Assembly (NCBI RefSeq): GCF_016598575.1
Contig: NZ_CP066801.1
Span: 2,666,001 to 2,730,000 of the forward strand
Length of the DNA: 64,000 nt
Origin: Streptomyces sp. HSG2
GTDB lineage: Bacteria > Actinomycetota > Actinomycetes > Streptomycetales > Streptomycetaceae
Reading direction: 5' to 3'
Shown: piece by piece, positions 17,744 to 27,726 of the stretch
Layout of the letters: each line of letters starts with the position of its first letter
Numbering within the stretch: position 1 is the stretch's first letter
The notes under the pieces: generated by a model
Database searches by the model: none
What the model was told of the DNA's origin: nothing
What the model saw: only the letters and a program-made list of their open reading frames with translations
Made by a program: the position numbers and the translations under genes

Positions 17744-18175
17744 TCAGCGGTCCCGGAAGAAGTCGGTGAGGATTCGGGAGCACTCGGGCGCCAGCACACC
17801 CTCGACGACCTCGGGCCGGTGGTTGAGACGACGGTCCCGCACGACGTCCCAGAGCGAACCGGCCGCGCCCGCCTTCTCGTCGCGCGCCCCGTACACGACC
17901 CGGTCGACCCGAGACTGCACCAGCGCGCCCGCGCACATCGTGCACGGTTCCAGGGTGACCACCAGCGTGCAGCCGGTGAGCCGCCAGGAGCCGAGTCGGG
18001 TCGCCGCGCCCCGCAGCGCCAGGACCTCCGCGTGGGCGGTCGGGTCGCCGGTGGCCTCGCGTTCGTTGTGCCCGGCTCCGAGCACGGTCGAGCCGTCCGG
18101 GGAGAGGACGACCGCGCCCACGGGCACGTCGCCCCGGGCGCCCGCCAGGCGCGCCTCGTCGAGGGCGAGCCGCAT
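17744..18175 (-). CDS. tadA: tRNA(Arg) adenosine-34 deaminase
   Basis: 143 residues. It has the cytidine/deoxycytidylate deaminase zinc site: TAHAEV (His ligand and catalytic Glu) and PCTMC (two Cys ligands), with the TadA-typical [13 protein letters not shown] loop. It converts A34 to inosine in tRNA-Arg(ACG); the only such tRNA in the window is at 3902. Start ATG 18175 follows family length, though no clear RBS is visible. It lies directly downstream of the tRNA adenosine deaminase-associated protein, 68 bases apart, in the same direction. Confidence 0.93.
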   Translation of the reverse strand: MRLALDEARLAGARGDVPVGAVVLSPDGSTVLGAGHNEREATGDPTAHAEVLALRGAATRLGSWRLTGCTLVVTLEPCTMCAGALVQSRVDRVVYGARDEKAGAAGSLWDVVRDRRLNHRPEVVEGVLAPECSRILTDFFRDR

Positions 18176-18243
18176 CGCGGGCTGCCAGGGGTCGCGTACG
18201 GGGTCGGGGAGGTCCCCGCCCCGCCCGGTTCCGATCGGTGCGG

Positions 18244-18780
18244 TCAGCGGACGGTCTCCAGTACCTCGGAGGCGCCCAGCGCCTCGGCGATCTGGCCGAG
18301 CGCCTCCCCGGTCATCGAACGGAGATCCGCCTCGCCCACGCCGAACTCCTTCAACAGCCCCGCGTCGCCCACCGGGGCGTGCGGGATGGTCGAATCGGCC
18401 TCGGTCGCGACGCCGTCGGCGCCGTGGGCGACCTCCGGTTCGCCGTCCTCGGTGCCGTCGAGATCGAGGGCGTCCAGGTCGGCGCCGTCGTCGCTCGGTT
18501 CACGCCCCAGCAGTTCGTCGGTGAGGAGGATCTCGCCGTAGCCGCTGCGTGCGGCGGCGGCGGCGTCCGAGACGTACACCCGGGGGTCCTCCTCCCCGTC
18601 CACGCGGACGAGGCCGAACCATCCCTCCTCCTGTTCGATGAGGACGAGCACCGTGTCCTCGTCGGGGGACGCCTCCCGGGCCAGGTCGGCCAGGTCCGAC
18701 AGGGTCTCCACATCGTCGAGCTCCGTGTCGCTCGCTTGCCATCCGTCTTCGGTTCGCGCGAGCAGTGCGGCGAAGTACAC
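18244..18780 (-). CDS. tRNA adenosine deaminase-associated protein
   Basis: 178 residues from GTG 18780 with GGGAG upstream. N-terminus [13 protein letters not shown] and very acidic composition are as in the actinobacterial family consistently found next to tadA. The middle (about 105-135) is a low-complexity Asp/Glu/Gly linker, followed by a C-terminal helical segment. The role is unknown; by its constant linkage it may assist TadA (inference). Confidence 0.85.
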   Translation of the reverse strand: MYFAALLARTEDGWQASDTELDDVETLSDLADLAREASPDEDTVLVLIEQEEGWFGLVRVDGEEDPRVYVSDAAAAARSGYGEILLTDELLGREPSDDGADLDALDLDGTEDGEPEVAHGADGVATEADSTIPHAPVGDAGLLKEFGVGEADLRSMTGEALGQIAEALGASEVLETVR

Positions 18781-19290
18781 CGTGACTCTCCCACTGGTCC
18801 TAGGCGTGCCGGTCGGGGTTCCCCCGGCGGAGGTCGCGGGCGGGGGGAGCGGGCTCCGAGCCCACCCAGTCGGAATCGTGGCAGAAACGGAGCGGCCGAG
18901 GGGAGTCTTCGGCTCCCCGCCTCCGGCCGTTTCCGCCGCGAGCCCGAGGGCATGTCCCGGTTGCCACCGGTGAACGCGCCCCGGCGGGACGCACCGGCGC
19001 GCTCCATGCCGCCCTGTGCGGATCGTACGCGGATTCGTCCGGAGCCCGCGCGCGTCGACACCGGAGGTCCCGGCGCGCCGTGCGACCGGGCCCCAACCGG
19101 GCCCGTCGGTGGTGTCGTTCGCCGAGCCGTCGTCGGCCGCGGGCGGGCGCTTCGGCGTGCCGCGCGACTGTCCGCGGCGGTGATGTCACTCGGGTGGCGG
19201 CTTGACTCCGGCGGGTCGGGGCCGACCGGACCCCGTGTCCTCGGCCGGACCGCGCCAGGGCCCCGAGCGGCGCCCGGCTACTGTGGGGAC
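18781..19290. other. Divergent intergenic, no gene recognised
   Basis: 510 bases between the minus-strand tadA partner and upp. The only structure I see is a short hairpin GGGGAG/CTCCCC at 18900-18918. TACTGT just before upp (19280-19285) may be its -10 box. Confidence 0.4.
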
Positions 19291-19926
19291 ATGCGTCTCC
19301 ACGTCGTCGACCACCCTCTGGTCGCCCACAAGCTCACCACGCTGCGCGACCGGCGCACCGACTCCGCGACCTTCCGTCGCCTGGCCGACGAGCTGGTGAC
19401 CCTGCTCGCCTACGAGGCCACCCGCGACGTGCGGACCGAGCGGGTCGACATCCGGACGCCGGTGGAACGGACCACCGGGGTCAAGCTGTCCCACCCCCGT
19501 CCGCTGGTGGTGCCCATCCTGCGCGCCGGCCTGGGCATGCTGGACGGGATGGTCCGGTTGCTGCCGACCGCCGAGGTGGGCTTCCTCGGCATGATCCGCA
19601 ACGAGGACACGTTGGAGGCGTCGACGTACGCGACCCGGATGCCCGAGGACCTCTCCGGGCGTCAGGTGTACGTCCTGGACCCGATGCTGGCCACGGGCGG
19701 CACTCTGGTGGCGGCGATCAGGGAGCTGATCGAGCGTGGCGCGGACGACGTGACGGCCGTGGTGTTGCTGGCCGCGCCCGAGGGAGTGGCGGTCGTGGAG
19801 CGCGAGCTGGCCGGGACGCCGGTCACGGTGGTGACGGCGTCCGTCGACGAACGTCTGGACGAGCGCGGCTACATCGTGCCGGGGCTGGGCGACGCGGGGG
19901 ACCGGATGTACGGCGCGGCCGAGTAG
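19291..19926 (+). CDS. upp: Uracil phosphoribosyltransferase
   Basis: 211 residues. Converts uracil plus PRPP to UMP (pyrimidine salvage, cytoplasmic). It has the family PRPP loop [10 protein letters not shown], the uracil-binding C-terminal [17 protein letters not shown], and [13 protein letters not shown]. Start ATG 19291 matches the family ([20 protein letters not shown] region) and is preceded by GTGGGGAC. Convergent with the LytR_C gene. Confidence 0.97.
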   Translation: MRLHVVDHPLVAHKLTTLRDRRTDSATFRRLADELVTLLAYEATRDVRTERVDIRTPVERTTGVKLSHPRPLVVPILRAGLGMLDGMVRLLPTAEVGFLGMIRNEDTLEASTYATRMPEDLSGRQVYVLDPMLATGGTLVAAIRELIERGADDVTAVVLLAAPEGVAVVERELAGTPVTVVTASVDERLDERGYIVPGLGDAGDRMYGAAE

Positions 19927-19980
19927 GGCCGAGTGGGACCGGGGTCCGGGCTCCGCCGTCCCCGAGCGCGTGATCGGCGC

Positions 19981-20637
19981 TCAGCACTCGCGAGCGGGTG
20001 ACTCGGCGGGCTTCGGCGCGGTCGCGGCGGTAAGGGCCGCCTCCGCGTCGGCTCGCTTCCGCAGTCCCGTGAAGGCGTCGCCCAGGACCAGGTCGACCTC
20101 GGCGCCCTCGCGTGCGGTGTCGGCCCGCCGTTCCGCGTCGGCCACCTGGAAACCGAGCAGCCGCAAGGCGGTCTTCTCCGAACCGGTCGACCCCAGCAGG
20201 ATTCCGGTGCCCGACACCTTCTTGTCGAACTCCGCCGGCGCGTTGGCGACCTCCCCGATGGCGAAACCGCGCTTCTCCAGCTCGTCGGCGGTCTTCTGGG
20301 CCAGGCCGCTTCGCGTCGTCGCGTTGAGCACGTTGACGGTGACGTCGCCCGGTTTCGGCAGTGCCGAGATCGCCGGGGAGACGGCGGCGGGCGAGGGGCT
20401 CGTCCGGGCCGCCGCGGTCGCGCACGCCGGCTTGGCGCCGGCGGCCGAAGCCGCGTCACCTTGGCCGAAGACGTGGAGGAGTTGCAGCGTGCCCCAGCCG
20501 AGCAGGCCGAGGCCGGCCAGGCAGGCCGTCACCAGGAGGGCGAGCCTGCCGCGCCGCCGGGGCGTCCGCATCCGCGGGTGGGTGTCCCCCGTGACGCGGT
20601 ATCGACCACCCATACCGGGAGGAGTCAGCATGCTCAT
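19981..20637 (-). CDS. LytR_C-domain membrane-anchored protein
   Basis: 218 residues from ATG 20637. Residues 1-30 are basic and cytoplasmic, about 31-52 a membrane helix, then a Ser/Ala/Pro linker and a LytR_C domain beginning DVTVNVLNATTRSGLAQ and including ADELEKRGF. The LytR_C domain commonly accompanies LCP cell-wall ligases but here stands alone, so this is not itself a ligase. A -10-like TACGCT lies a few bases before the ATG, suggesting a leaderless transcript. Extracytoplasmic wall-associated role inferred. Confidence 0.82.
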   Translation of the reverse strand: MSMLTPPGMGGRYRVTGDTHPRMRTPRRRGRLALLVTACLAGLGLLGWGTLQLLHVFGQGDAASAAGAKPACATAAARTSPSPAAVSPAISALPKPGDVTVNVLNATTRSGLAQKTADELEKRGFAIGEVANAPAEFDKKVSGTGILLGSTGSEKTALRLLGFQVADAERRADTAREGAEVDLVLGDAFTGLRKRADAEAALTAATAPKPAESPAREC

Positions 20638-20787
20638 GAGCGCAGCGTAGTGCGGGAGGGCGATACTGCCTACCGGATGATCATCAGATATTGACCCGAG
20701 CCGCTCGATCCCCACCCGAACGGGGCATTCCGGGGGCTCGGGTGTCCCCTCGATCGAGTTCCCGGCCGTCGACCTCGCGACCGGCCG

Positions 20788-21084
20788 TCAGTCGAGTTCG
20801 AGAACGCGCGCGTGCAACACCTGGCGCTGCTGGAGGGCCGCCCGGACCGCGCGGTGCAGGCCGTCCTCCAAGTAGAGGTCGCCTCCCCACTTCACCACGT
20901 GGGCGAACAGATCGCCGTAGAAGGTGGAGTCCTCGGCGAGGAGGGTCTCCAGATCCAGCTGCTGTTTGGTGGTGACGAGCTGATCGAGGCGGACCGGGCG
21001 CGGCGCGACGTCCGCCCACTGCCGGGTACTCTCCCGGCCGTGGTCGGGGTACGGCCGGCCGTCTCCGATGCGCTTGAAGATCAC
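20788..21084 (-). CDS. Conserved 98-residue protein (VapB antitoxin-like annotation)
   Basis: GTG start at 21084; TAGGCT sits 6 bases before it, so the message is probably leaderless. Soluble alpha/beta protein with HVVKWGGDLYLEDGLHRAVRAAL near the C-terminus. Relatives in streptomycetes are often labelled VapB-family antitoxin, but no PIN toxin gene is adjacent and the conserved sequence covers the whole length, so a toxin-antitoxin role is doubtful. I would treat it as a conserved actinobacterial protein of unknown function. Confidence 0.75.
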   Translation of the reverse strand: MIFKRIGDGRPYPDHGRESTRQWADVAPRPVRLDQLVTTKQQLDLETLLAEDSTFYGDLFAHVVKWGGDLYLEDGLHRAVRAALQQRQVLHARVLELD

Positions 21085-21312
21085 ACGGAAAGCCTACCGG
21101 CCCCGTCGTCTCCCGCGCAGCCATGAACGAGCAGTGAGCGCCGGAGAAGACGAGGGATAGAGGGGCAAAGGCGGGCAGTCGGCCGAGGCGCGCGTCCGAG
21201 TCCCGCGCCCGATTGGCTCGTACGTGCCGTGCGGGCGCCGTCCGTGTCGCCGGAGCCCTTCGGCGTGTCCGTGCCCGTCCTTGCCCCGCCGGACGCGTTC
21301 GTCCTCGGTCGG

Positions 21313-21978
21313 TCAGAGGGGGCGCGGGACCTCGCGGGCCAGAGCGCGGATCCGGAAGGCGGTGATCACCTCGACGAGACCCACCGCGATGAGCCAGCAC
21401 CCGGCCAGGACGGTGAGGACCGCGACGGACTTGAACGGCGACACGATCAGCACCACGCCGGCGAGCGCGGACACCACACCGACGAAGATCTGCCAACCCC
21501 GGGCCGGCATCGCCGGGTCCTGAGCCGCGGCGACCGTCTGCGTGATGCCCCGGAACAACCACCCGATGCCGATGAAGAGGGCGAGCAACAGGACCGATTG
21601 CAAGGGCCCCCGGAAGCAGAACAGTCCGAGCAGGACCGACAGCGCGCCGCTGACGAACGCCAGCACCCGCAGCGAGGTGGTCCGGTGGGTACCGAAGGCG
21701 GACGCCAACTGCAGTACACCGCCGACGAGCAGGTAGAGCCCGAAGAGGACGCCGGCGACGCGGACCGACGCCTGAGGCCAGGCCAGGACCAGGGAGCCCA
21801 GGACCAGCGACACGACGCCGGTGACCAGTACGGCCTGCCAGGCCACCCGGGACAGCGGGTGCGGCGGCCCCTCGTCGGGGAGTTCGGGCGCGGGCGCGTC
21901 GGGTGGCGTGGGGCGGACGTCGCCCGCACGGTCGTCGTCCCCCGCGTCGCGGGGGGATCCGCTCGGTTGCCGGCTCAT
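21313..21978 (-). CDS. HdeD/DUF308-type membrane protein
   Basis: 221 residues from ATG 21978 with GGAGGATGGGG upstream. A 45-residue polar, acidic N-terminus is followed by six evenly spaced hydrophobic helices in pairs (VLVTGVVSLVLGSLVLAWP, LLALFIGIGWLFRGI, VLTVLAGCWLIAVGL), the DUF308 repeat pattern of HdeD acid-resistance membrane proteins. Function in actinomycetes is unknown. Monocistronic. Confidence 0.82.
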   Translation of the reverse strand: MSRQPSGSPRDAGDDDRAGDVRPTPPDAPAPELPDEGPPHPLSRVAWQAVLVTGVVSLVLGSLVLAWPQASVRVAGVLFGLYLLVGGVLQLASAFGTHRTTSLRVLAFVSGALSVLLGLFCFRGPLQSVLLLALFIGIGWLFRGITQTVAAAQDPAMPARGWQIFVGVVSALAGVVLIVSPFKSVAVLTVLAGCWLIAVGLVEVITAFRIRALAREVPRPL

Positions 21979-22120
21979 GCCCCATCCTCCGCCCGCGCGG
22001 GAGCGCCCCGCCACTCCGGGCGTCCGAGCGGGCGAGGTCGGGGACGGGGGACGTGGCGGGGCGGCGGCGCGCACCTCGACCGCCCCCCCACCGGGGAGGC
22101 GGGGTTCGTTCGGGGCCGCC

Positions 22121-23074
22121 TCACGCCAGGCGCTCCGCTCGGGAAGCGGTTCTTCGGTCCCCAAAGCCCGCGAAGAGCGCCCGGATGTGCCCGGGCGTCA
22201 GCGGGATGTCACGGCGAAGCAGGTCGAGGAAAGCCGAGGAGGCCGGGTCGGGGCTCGCCCGGGTATAGGCCGTGAGCCGTCGCGCCAAGGGCGGATCGGG
22301 CCGCAGCAGTCGGCCGGGGAAGTGCTCGGGTATGACGTTCCCGGGCACCAGGGCGACGCCCGTCCCGGTCGCCGCGAAGGCCGCGGCGGCCGGCGCCTGC
22401 CGGGTACGGACGCTGCCCGTCGGGCGGAAACCCGCTCCCGCGCAGGCCTGGTCGACGAAGTCAGCGAGCCCGCTGTCCTGGGTGAAGAGCACCCACTCCC
22501 GATCGGTGAGGTCGGCCAGACGGATCCGGCCTCCGTGAGGAGGGAGCCCGGTCGCGTCGGCCGAGGCGACCAGGAAGAACTCCTCGGATCCCAGCTCTCG
22601 CACGACGCCCGGCCAATCCTCGGGCGCCGGGCCGATCGCCACGTCCGCGTGCCCCGCCGTCATGGACTCCACGACGTCCGAGGTGTGCGCGTACTCGAAC
22701 AGCGTCACGCGCATCCCCGGGTGACGCCCGCGCCACAAGGCCAGCGCCTCGGGCAGCACACCGTGGCTGATCGAGTACAGAGTGGAGACGTGCAGTTCGC
22801 CGGAGGCGAGTCCGGCCGCGCGGCGGGCCGCGGCGGTGCCACGCTCGGCGTGCGCCAGCGCCGACCTGGCGAAGGGGAGCATGGCGCGCCCGGCGGGGGT
22901 GAGTCGAATCGCTCGTGGCAGACGCTCCACCAGGGCGCTGCCCACCTCCTCCTCCAGCGCCCGGAACTGGTGGGACAACCCGGGTTGCGTGACCCCGAGG
23001 CGAGCGGCGGCGCGGGTGAAGGACCCCTCGTCGACCAGGGTCACGAAGTACTCCAGCTGCCTGAACGTCGCCAT
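22121..23074 (-). CDS. LysR-family transcriptional regulator
   Basis: 317 residues from ATG 23074 (in-frame GTG at 23080 possible). N-terminal winged HTH FRQLEYFVTLVDEGSFTRAA and GVTQPGLSHQ, then a periplasmic-binding-like effector domain (about 90-300) starting SGELHVSTLYSI. LysR proteins usually regulate a divergent gene; here that is the quinone oxidoreductase at 23427, across a 350-base AT-richer intergenic region. Effector unknown. Confidence 0.92.
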   Translation of the reverse strand: MATFRQLEYFVTLVDEGSFTRAAARLGVTQPGLSHQFRALEEEVGSALVERLPRAIRLTPAGRAMLPFARSALAHAERGTAAARRAAGLASGELHVSTLYSISHGVLPEALALWRGRHPGMRVTLFEYAHTSDVVESMTAGHADVAIGPAPEDWPGVVRELGSEEFFLVASADATGLPPHGGRIRLADLTDREWVLFTQDSGLADFVDQACAGAGFRPTGSVRTRQAPAAAAFAATGTGVALVPGNVIPEHFPGRLLRPDPPLARRLTAYTRASPDPASSAFLDLLRRDIPLTPGHIRALFAGFGDRRTASRAERLA

Positions 23075-23426
23075 GCGCACAGCTTATCGATTTCTGATTT
23101 CTCTTTCTTTGTGTTCATGTGCGCTCGGGTGCACGATGGGCGGCGTTAGGGCGCTCCCTTCGGGGCGCGCGAGCGGTGAGAGGCGGGTGGCGTCCGGCCA
23201 CCTCGGCTCCGGAGAGCGGCCCGGCCTGGCAAGCGACCGACCCACCCGCTCGCCGCGACGGCGAGTGGCGTTCGCGCAGCGCGGACCAGGACCGACCCGG
23301 GGACCGGCACGACGCGGAAGACGCGGGCGGGGTGCGCGAGCGGCGGCGCGCGCACCCCGCCCACCCCCGCGGCGGCCCGTGCGTCGTCGCCGCCCGATCC
23401 CACACCGGAGAACGGAGAAAAACACG
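23075..23426. other. Divergent LysR/oxidoreductase control region
   Basis: 23085-23120 is strikingly AT-rich for this genome and lies just upstream of the LysR start; it includes ATCGATTTCTGATTT. A LysR box is expected here but I cannot define it confidently. No gene is seen. Confidence 0.4.
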
Positions 23427-24461
23427 ATGGACATCCCGAGCACCATGCCCGCCGTCGGATACCGCGAGAACCGGCCCGTCGAGGACCCCGAGAGCCTGCT
23501 CGACCTGGAGGTCCCGGTACCCCGTCCCGGCCCGCGCGACGTGTTGGTGCGGGTCGAGGCGGTGGCCGTCAACCCGGTCGACTACAAGACCCGTGAGGGC
23601 GCGGACCCGGCGGGGCGGGACCGGATTCTCGGGTGGGACGCCGCCGGCACCGTGGTCGGCCTGGGGTCCGAGGTGGAGACCTACGCCCTGGGAGACGAGG
23701 TGTACTACGCGGGGGCCCTCGACCGCCCCGGGGCGAACTCCCGCTACCACGTGGTGGACGAGCGCCTGGTCGGGCGCAAGCCGTCCCGCCTCTCCTTCAC
23801 GGAGGCCGCCGCACTGCCCCTGACCGCGCTCACGGCCTGGGAAGGTCTGTTCGAGCGGCTCGGCCTGTCCACGGAGAGCCGGGAACGGTCCGGCACCCTG
23901 TTGATCACGGCCGCGGCCGGTGGCGTCGGCTCGATCGCCGCACAACTGGCCCGTGCCCTCACCGGCCTCACCGTGGTCGGGACCGCTTCCCGCCCCGAGA
24001 CCGCGGAGTTCGCGCGGGCGATGGGCGTCGAGCACGTGATCGATCACCACAAGCCCATGGCCCCGCAACTGGCCGAGGTGGCGCCGAACGGCGTGGACCA
24101 CGTCTTCTCCACCGCCGGGACCGCCCGCAACCTGCCGGTCTACGCGGAGGTCCTCCGGCCGTTCGGCGGGATCGTCGCCATCGACGACGACGAGAGCCTT
24201 CCCCTGGGCGTTCTGAAGGCGAAGAGCATCTCCTTCCACTGGGAGTTCGTGTTCACCCGTTCCCTGTTCCGCACCGCCGACCGGGCACGACAGCGCGACA
24301 TCCTCGACCGGGTCGCCCGTCTGGCGGACCGGGGAGACGTGGTCAGCACCGGCACGACGGATCTGGGGCCGGTGACGGCGGCCAACCTTCGCGAGGCGCA
24401 CCGGATCCAGGCCTCGGGCACCGCCGTCGGCAAGATCACGCTCACCGGGTTCCCGGACTGA
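23427..24461 (+). CDS. Zinc-independent quinone oxidoreductase (MDR family, ZADH-type)
   Basis: 344 residues from ATG 23427 with GGAGA 8 bases upstream. GroES-like N-domain (AVNPVDYKTREG, ILGWDAAGTVVGLG), then a Rossmann domain with AAAGGVGSIAAQLAR binding NADPH. No zinc-binding cysteine lobe, so it belongs to the QOR/ZADH group that reduces quinones or enones. Divergent from the LysR gene, which probably regulates it. Cytoplasmic. Confidence 0.9.
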   Translation: MDIPSTMPAVGYRENRPVEDPESLLDLEVPVPRPGPRDVLVRVEAVAVNPVDYKTREGADPAGRDRILGWDAAGTVVGLGSEVETYALGDEVYYAGALDRPGANSRYHVVDERLVGRKPSRLSFTEAAALPLTALTAWEGLFERLGLSTESRERSGTLLITAAAGGVGSIAAQLARALTGLTVVGTASRPETAEFARAMGVEHVIDHHKPMAPQLAEVAPNGVDHVFSTAGTARNLPVYAEVLRPFGGIVAIDDDESLPLGVLKAKSISFHWEFVFTRSLFRTADRARQRDILDRVARLADRGDVVSTGTTDLGPVTAANLREAHRIQASGTAVGKITLTGFPD

Positions 24462-24522
24462 CGCGGCCGGGCCCTGCCCTGAGCCGTCGACGGCGGAGGG
24501 GCCACCTCCCCGGCGGGCCGTG

Positions 24523-25104
24523 CTACTCCGCCCGCTTCGCGGCGGCCTTCAGCTCCCGCTTGTGGGCCCGCACCTTCGCCAGGGACTCGGGCCCGGTGAT
24601 GTCGGCGACCGAGCGGAAGCATCCGCTTCCCCCGTACTCGCCGGCCGCCTCGCGCCATCCGTCCGGGCGGACGCCGAGTCGCTTGCCGAGCAGGGCCAGG
24701 AAGATCCGCGCCTTCTGCGGCCCGAATCCCGGCAGCTCGCGGAGGCGCCCCAGCAATTCCTCGGCCCGCTCGACTCCCCGCCACACGGCTTCGGCGTCGC
24801 CGTCGTAGGCGTCCACGAGGTGCCGGCACAGCTTCTGGACGCGTCCGGCCATCGCGCCCGGGTAGCGGTGCACGGCGGGCTTGGCCGACAGCAGCGCGGC
24901 GAACTCCTCGGGGTCGTACGCCGCGATGTCGTGGGCGTCCAGATCCTCGGCGCCCATCCGTTCGGCGATGGTCGCGGGGCCCCTGAAGGCCCACTCCATC
25001 GGTACCTGCTGGTCGAGCAGCATCCCGACGAGGGTGGCGAGGGGACTGCGCCCCAGGAGCGCGTCGGCCTCGGGGTCCTGGGCGAGGTGCACGGTGACGT
25101 CCAT
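24523..25104 (-). CDS. HhH-GPD base-excision repair-type protein
   Basis: 193 residues. LLDQQVPMEWAFRGP matches the first helix region of the HhH-GPD fold, and RELPGFGPQKARIFLALLGKRLG is the helix-hairpin-helix. The catalytic Lys/Asp pair of classical glycosylases is not evident, as in other actinobacterial members of this group, and there is no iron-sulfur cluster motif. DNA glycosylase activity is plausible but unproven. Convergent with the oxidoreductase gene. Confidence 0.85.
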   Translation of the reverse strand: MDVTVHLAQDPEADALLGRSPLATLVGMLLDQQVPMEWAFRGPATIAERMGAEDLDAHDIAAYDPEEFAALLSAKPAVHRYPGAMAGRVQKLCRHLVDAYDGDAEAVWRGVERAEELLGRLRELPGFGPQKARIFLALLGKRLGVRPDGWREAAGEYGGSGCFRSVADITGPESLAKVRAHKRELKAAAKRAE

Positions 25105-25302
25105 GCATCGATGGTCGCCCGCCCCGGCGCGTCCCGCGCGCGGTGCGGGCGGAGGGAGCGGGGCCGGGCGGAGGGAGCGGGTGCGCCTCCGCCCGTTCGG
25201 GCGGCGTGTGCCGGTCCCCGGGCGCGCCCCGGTCCGCTCCCGGGACCGTGCCGATGCGCCGCCCGGCGCCCGCCGGGATCCGTGGGCTTCGCCCCCCGCC
25301 GC

Positions 25303-27726
25303 TCACTCGGGGGCGACGCCCATGACCCCCCGGATACGGGAGAGGGTGAAGACGCGCTCGGCGTCCCTCAGACCGCACCAGGCGTCCAGATACGGCGGGT
25401 CGAGTTCCAGCTCGCTCAGCGTGCGCACCGTCCTGTTTCCCGAGGTCGCCACGTACTCGACCGTGACGGGGCGACCCGTGTCGACGGCGTGGGCGAGCTG
25501 GCGCACATCGCTGGGAGAAAGTCTCTTGGCCCAGTGCGCGACGCTCTTCTCGGTCGCCGTGGTGAACGGGACCTCGTCGTCTGAAGCGGTGGCGTCGGCG
25601 GAGGATTGCCGCGACAGCCGCGCCGCCAGCCGCTCCGGGTCCACCGGTGTGGCCGCTTCGGCCGCGCCCTTGCCACCGGGCCTGCCGCGTGTGCGGCGTG
25701 TGCGGCGTGGGGCCGGAACGGGGGCCTTCGCCCGCCGCGGCCGGCTCTTCTCGATCCGCACCGTGCCCGTCGCCGTCTCGGAGACGGGGGCGTATCCCTC
25801 CGCCCGGAGCGCGGCGAGGGTCGCGTCCAGGGACGTGCGAGCGACCAGGACGGTCGGTGCCAAGCGCCGGAGACCCAGCTTGCCGAAGCGACGGTGGGCC
25901 GCGATCTCCGCCAGGAGCGCGGGGTCGTCGCCGTGCAGAACACAGCCGGCCGGAGCCACCCGGACCCGCCCGTGCCCCCGCGCGGTGTCCGCGATCAGAT
26001 AGGACAGCGGCTGCGGCAGCGGGCCCGCGGCGACGGCGGCCAGGTCCTTCGTGATGTCGGCCGGGTCCACGCCGGCGTCGAGCGCCCGGCGGATTCCGGC
26101 GGCGCTGAACCGCCACACCGACGCGGTGCCGCTGGTCTCCCGGTCGGCGACGGAGTCCAGCAACGTGGCCAGCCGACTGGACGGGGTGCCGGTGACGACG
26201 GCGGTGAGATCCGCGCCGATCCGCGCCGTCGAGGTGGCCGAGGGCAGCAGCCGACGGCACTCGGCCTCCAGGTCCCGGGCGGTGCCGGCGCGCAGGGCGC
26301 GCCCCAGACCGGACAGGGCGCCGCGCGCGACGACGCCGAGGAGTTCGGCCTCGCGCGCCACGGTGGCGAAGGGCGTCCCGTCCGACGCGGACATGTGGGC
26401 GAACGGACGGTGCCAGCCCACGGCGTGGCCGAGGTCGGAGAGGGACTTCGCCCCGTGGTCCGCCGGCAGCCGCGCGGCCGTGGCGAGCAGTCCGTCACGG
26501 GCCTGCGCGCAGCCGCCGCAGGGAGGCGCGCCCGCCAGAGCGGGAACGGGCTTGTCGTCCTCGTCGCGCGCCTGGGTGGGGGTGAGCGGCAGGTCGCGCC
26601 AGGACCGGAGGAGCACGGCGAACCTGTCGGCGGGCTCCTGTTCCGCCCAGGCGTCGTAGGCGGGGGTCGGGGCCACGTGGTCGTCGCTCCGGTTCAGCAG
26701 CCCGGCCCGGTGAGCGGTTTCCAGGACGAGGCGCACCACGGCGGCCTCGGCCTGCGTCGCCTTGCCGAGGCGGGCCAGCTCGCGCGCGCCGATCCCGCCG
26801 GACTTCAGCGTGGTCGGAGGGGTCGTCGAGCACGCGGATAGGACCAAGGCGGCCTGCGAGGCGAAGGCCGTCGCCGCCGCCGACGCCTCGCTGTCCACGT
26901 CCGTGGAGGTCACGGGGGTCGACGCCACGGTGGGCGGATCGGGGTCGAAGGGGGCGTGCCAGTCCGGCCCACGCAGGGCGCGCGCCACCTCGGCGGGCAT
27001 GCGGGCGGGGCCGTAGCCGTACTGGTGGCGGACCAGCAGCCCGCGCTCCACGGCCCAACGCTCGGCGCGATCGGAGGGTTCGGGGAAGCCGAAGGAGAGG
27101 AACGCCGACCGGCTCGACTCTTCGTCGGCGAGGCGTTCGAGCAGCTTCCTGGTGGCCGTCGGGGCCTCGGCGACCACCGAGGCGACCCGCTCCGGGTCGC
27201 CGTGGTGCGCTACCAGCGCCGCGAGCCGTGTCGCCTTGTGGGCGGGCGGTTTCACGCCCAGCCTCGTCAGCATGGCCCGCAGTTCCTCGGAGGTCAGTCC
27301 CGTGAGCAGCTGCTCCGTGGGCTCGTCCAGCCCGAGGGGCTGTCCCCATGCCTGTCGCAGCGCCTCGGACATGTGCAGCCGACCCGCGTCGTCCGGCCAG
27401 ATCAGAGCGAGATCCGCCAGCGCCCCGAGCGTCGTCCTCAGCCCGACGGACGTCGGCTCGTCCGTGACGCCCAGCAGCTCCGTCAGGGCGTCCGGCGAGG
27501 CCGGCTCCCGCAGCGACGCGAGCGCCTCGGCGACCTGGAGACAGGGCATGGTCAGCCGCGGCAGAGCCAGGGCGACCGACCCCGGTCGTCGCAGCCGGTC
27601 CGCCAGTTCCCCGAGCGAGCGCGGCTCGGGAGGGGCCGCGGCGTCCTCACGGGCGCGGATGACCTCCGCCAGACGTGAGCCGTCGAGGCCGCCCAGCCAT
27701 TTCGCCAACGTCGATCGGGACTTCAC
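25303..27726 (-). CDS. Helicase XPB/Ssl2 N-terminal domain protein
   Basis: 807 residues from GTG 27726 with GAGGTG about 8 bases upstream; longer in-frame extensions have repetitive Arg-Leu sequence and no RBS. N-terminal half resembles the XPB/Ssl2 N-terminal region with SAP-like helices (SLGELADRLRRP). The C-terminal end (LSELELDPPYLDAWCGLRDAERVFTLSRI split by short gaps) looks like a WYL-type ligand fold. No Walker A/B helicase motor is present. In actinobacteria such proteins often precede or follow a separate XPB helicase; none is in this window. Function unknown, probably DNA-repair associated. Confidence 0.78.
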   Translation of the reverse strand: MKSRSTLAKWLGGLDGSRLAEVIRAREDAAAPPEPRSLGELADRLRRPGSVALALPRLTMPCLQVAEALASLREPASPDALTELLGVTDEPTSVGLRTTLGALADLALIWPDDAGRLHMSEALRQAWGQPLGLDEPTEQLLTGLTSEELRAMLTRLGVKPPAHKATRLAALVAHHGDPERVASVVAEAPTATRKLLERLADEESSRSAFLSFGFPEPSDRAERWAVERGLLVRHQYGYGPARMPAEVARALRGPDWHAPFDPDPPTVASTPVTSTDVDSEASAAATAFASQAALVLSACSTTPPTTLKSGGIGARELARLGKATQAEAAVVRLVLETAHRAGLLNRSDDHVAPTPAYDAWAEQEPADRFAVLLRSWRDLPLTPTQARDEDDKPVPALAGAPPCGGCAQARDGLLATAARLPADHGAKSLSDLGHAVGWHRPFAHMSASDGTPFATVAREAELLGVVARGALSGLGRALRAGTARDLEAECRRLLPSATSTARIGADLTAVVTGTPSSRLATLLDSVADRETSGTASVWRFSAAGIRRALDAGVDPADITKDLAAVAAGPLPQPLSYLIADTARGHGRVRVAPAGCVLHGDDPALLAEIAAHRRFGKLGLRRLAPTVLVARTSLDATLAALRAEGYAPVSETATGTVRIEKSRPRRAKAPVPAPRRTRRTRGRPGGKGAAEAATPVDPERLAARLSRQSSADATASDDEVPFTTATEKSVAHWAKRLSPSDVRQLAHAVDTGRPVTVEYVATSGNRTVRTLSELELDPPYLDAWCGLRDAERVFTLSRIRGVMGVAPE

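Noticed and set aside
24140..26260. 700-codon minus-strand frame
   Set aside because: Shadow of the quinone oxidoreductase and helicase-associated genes; composition Arg/Gly/Ala/Pro and no family features.
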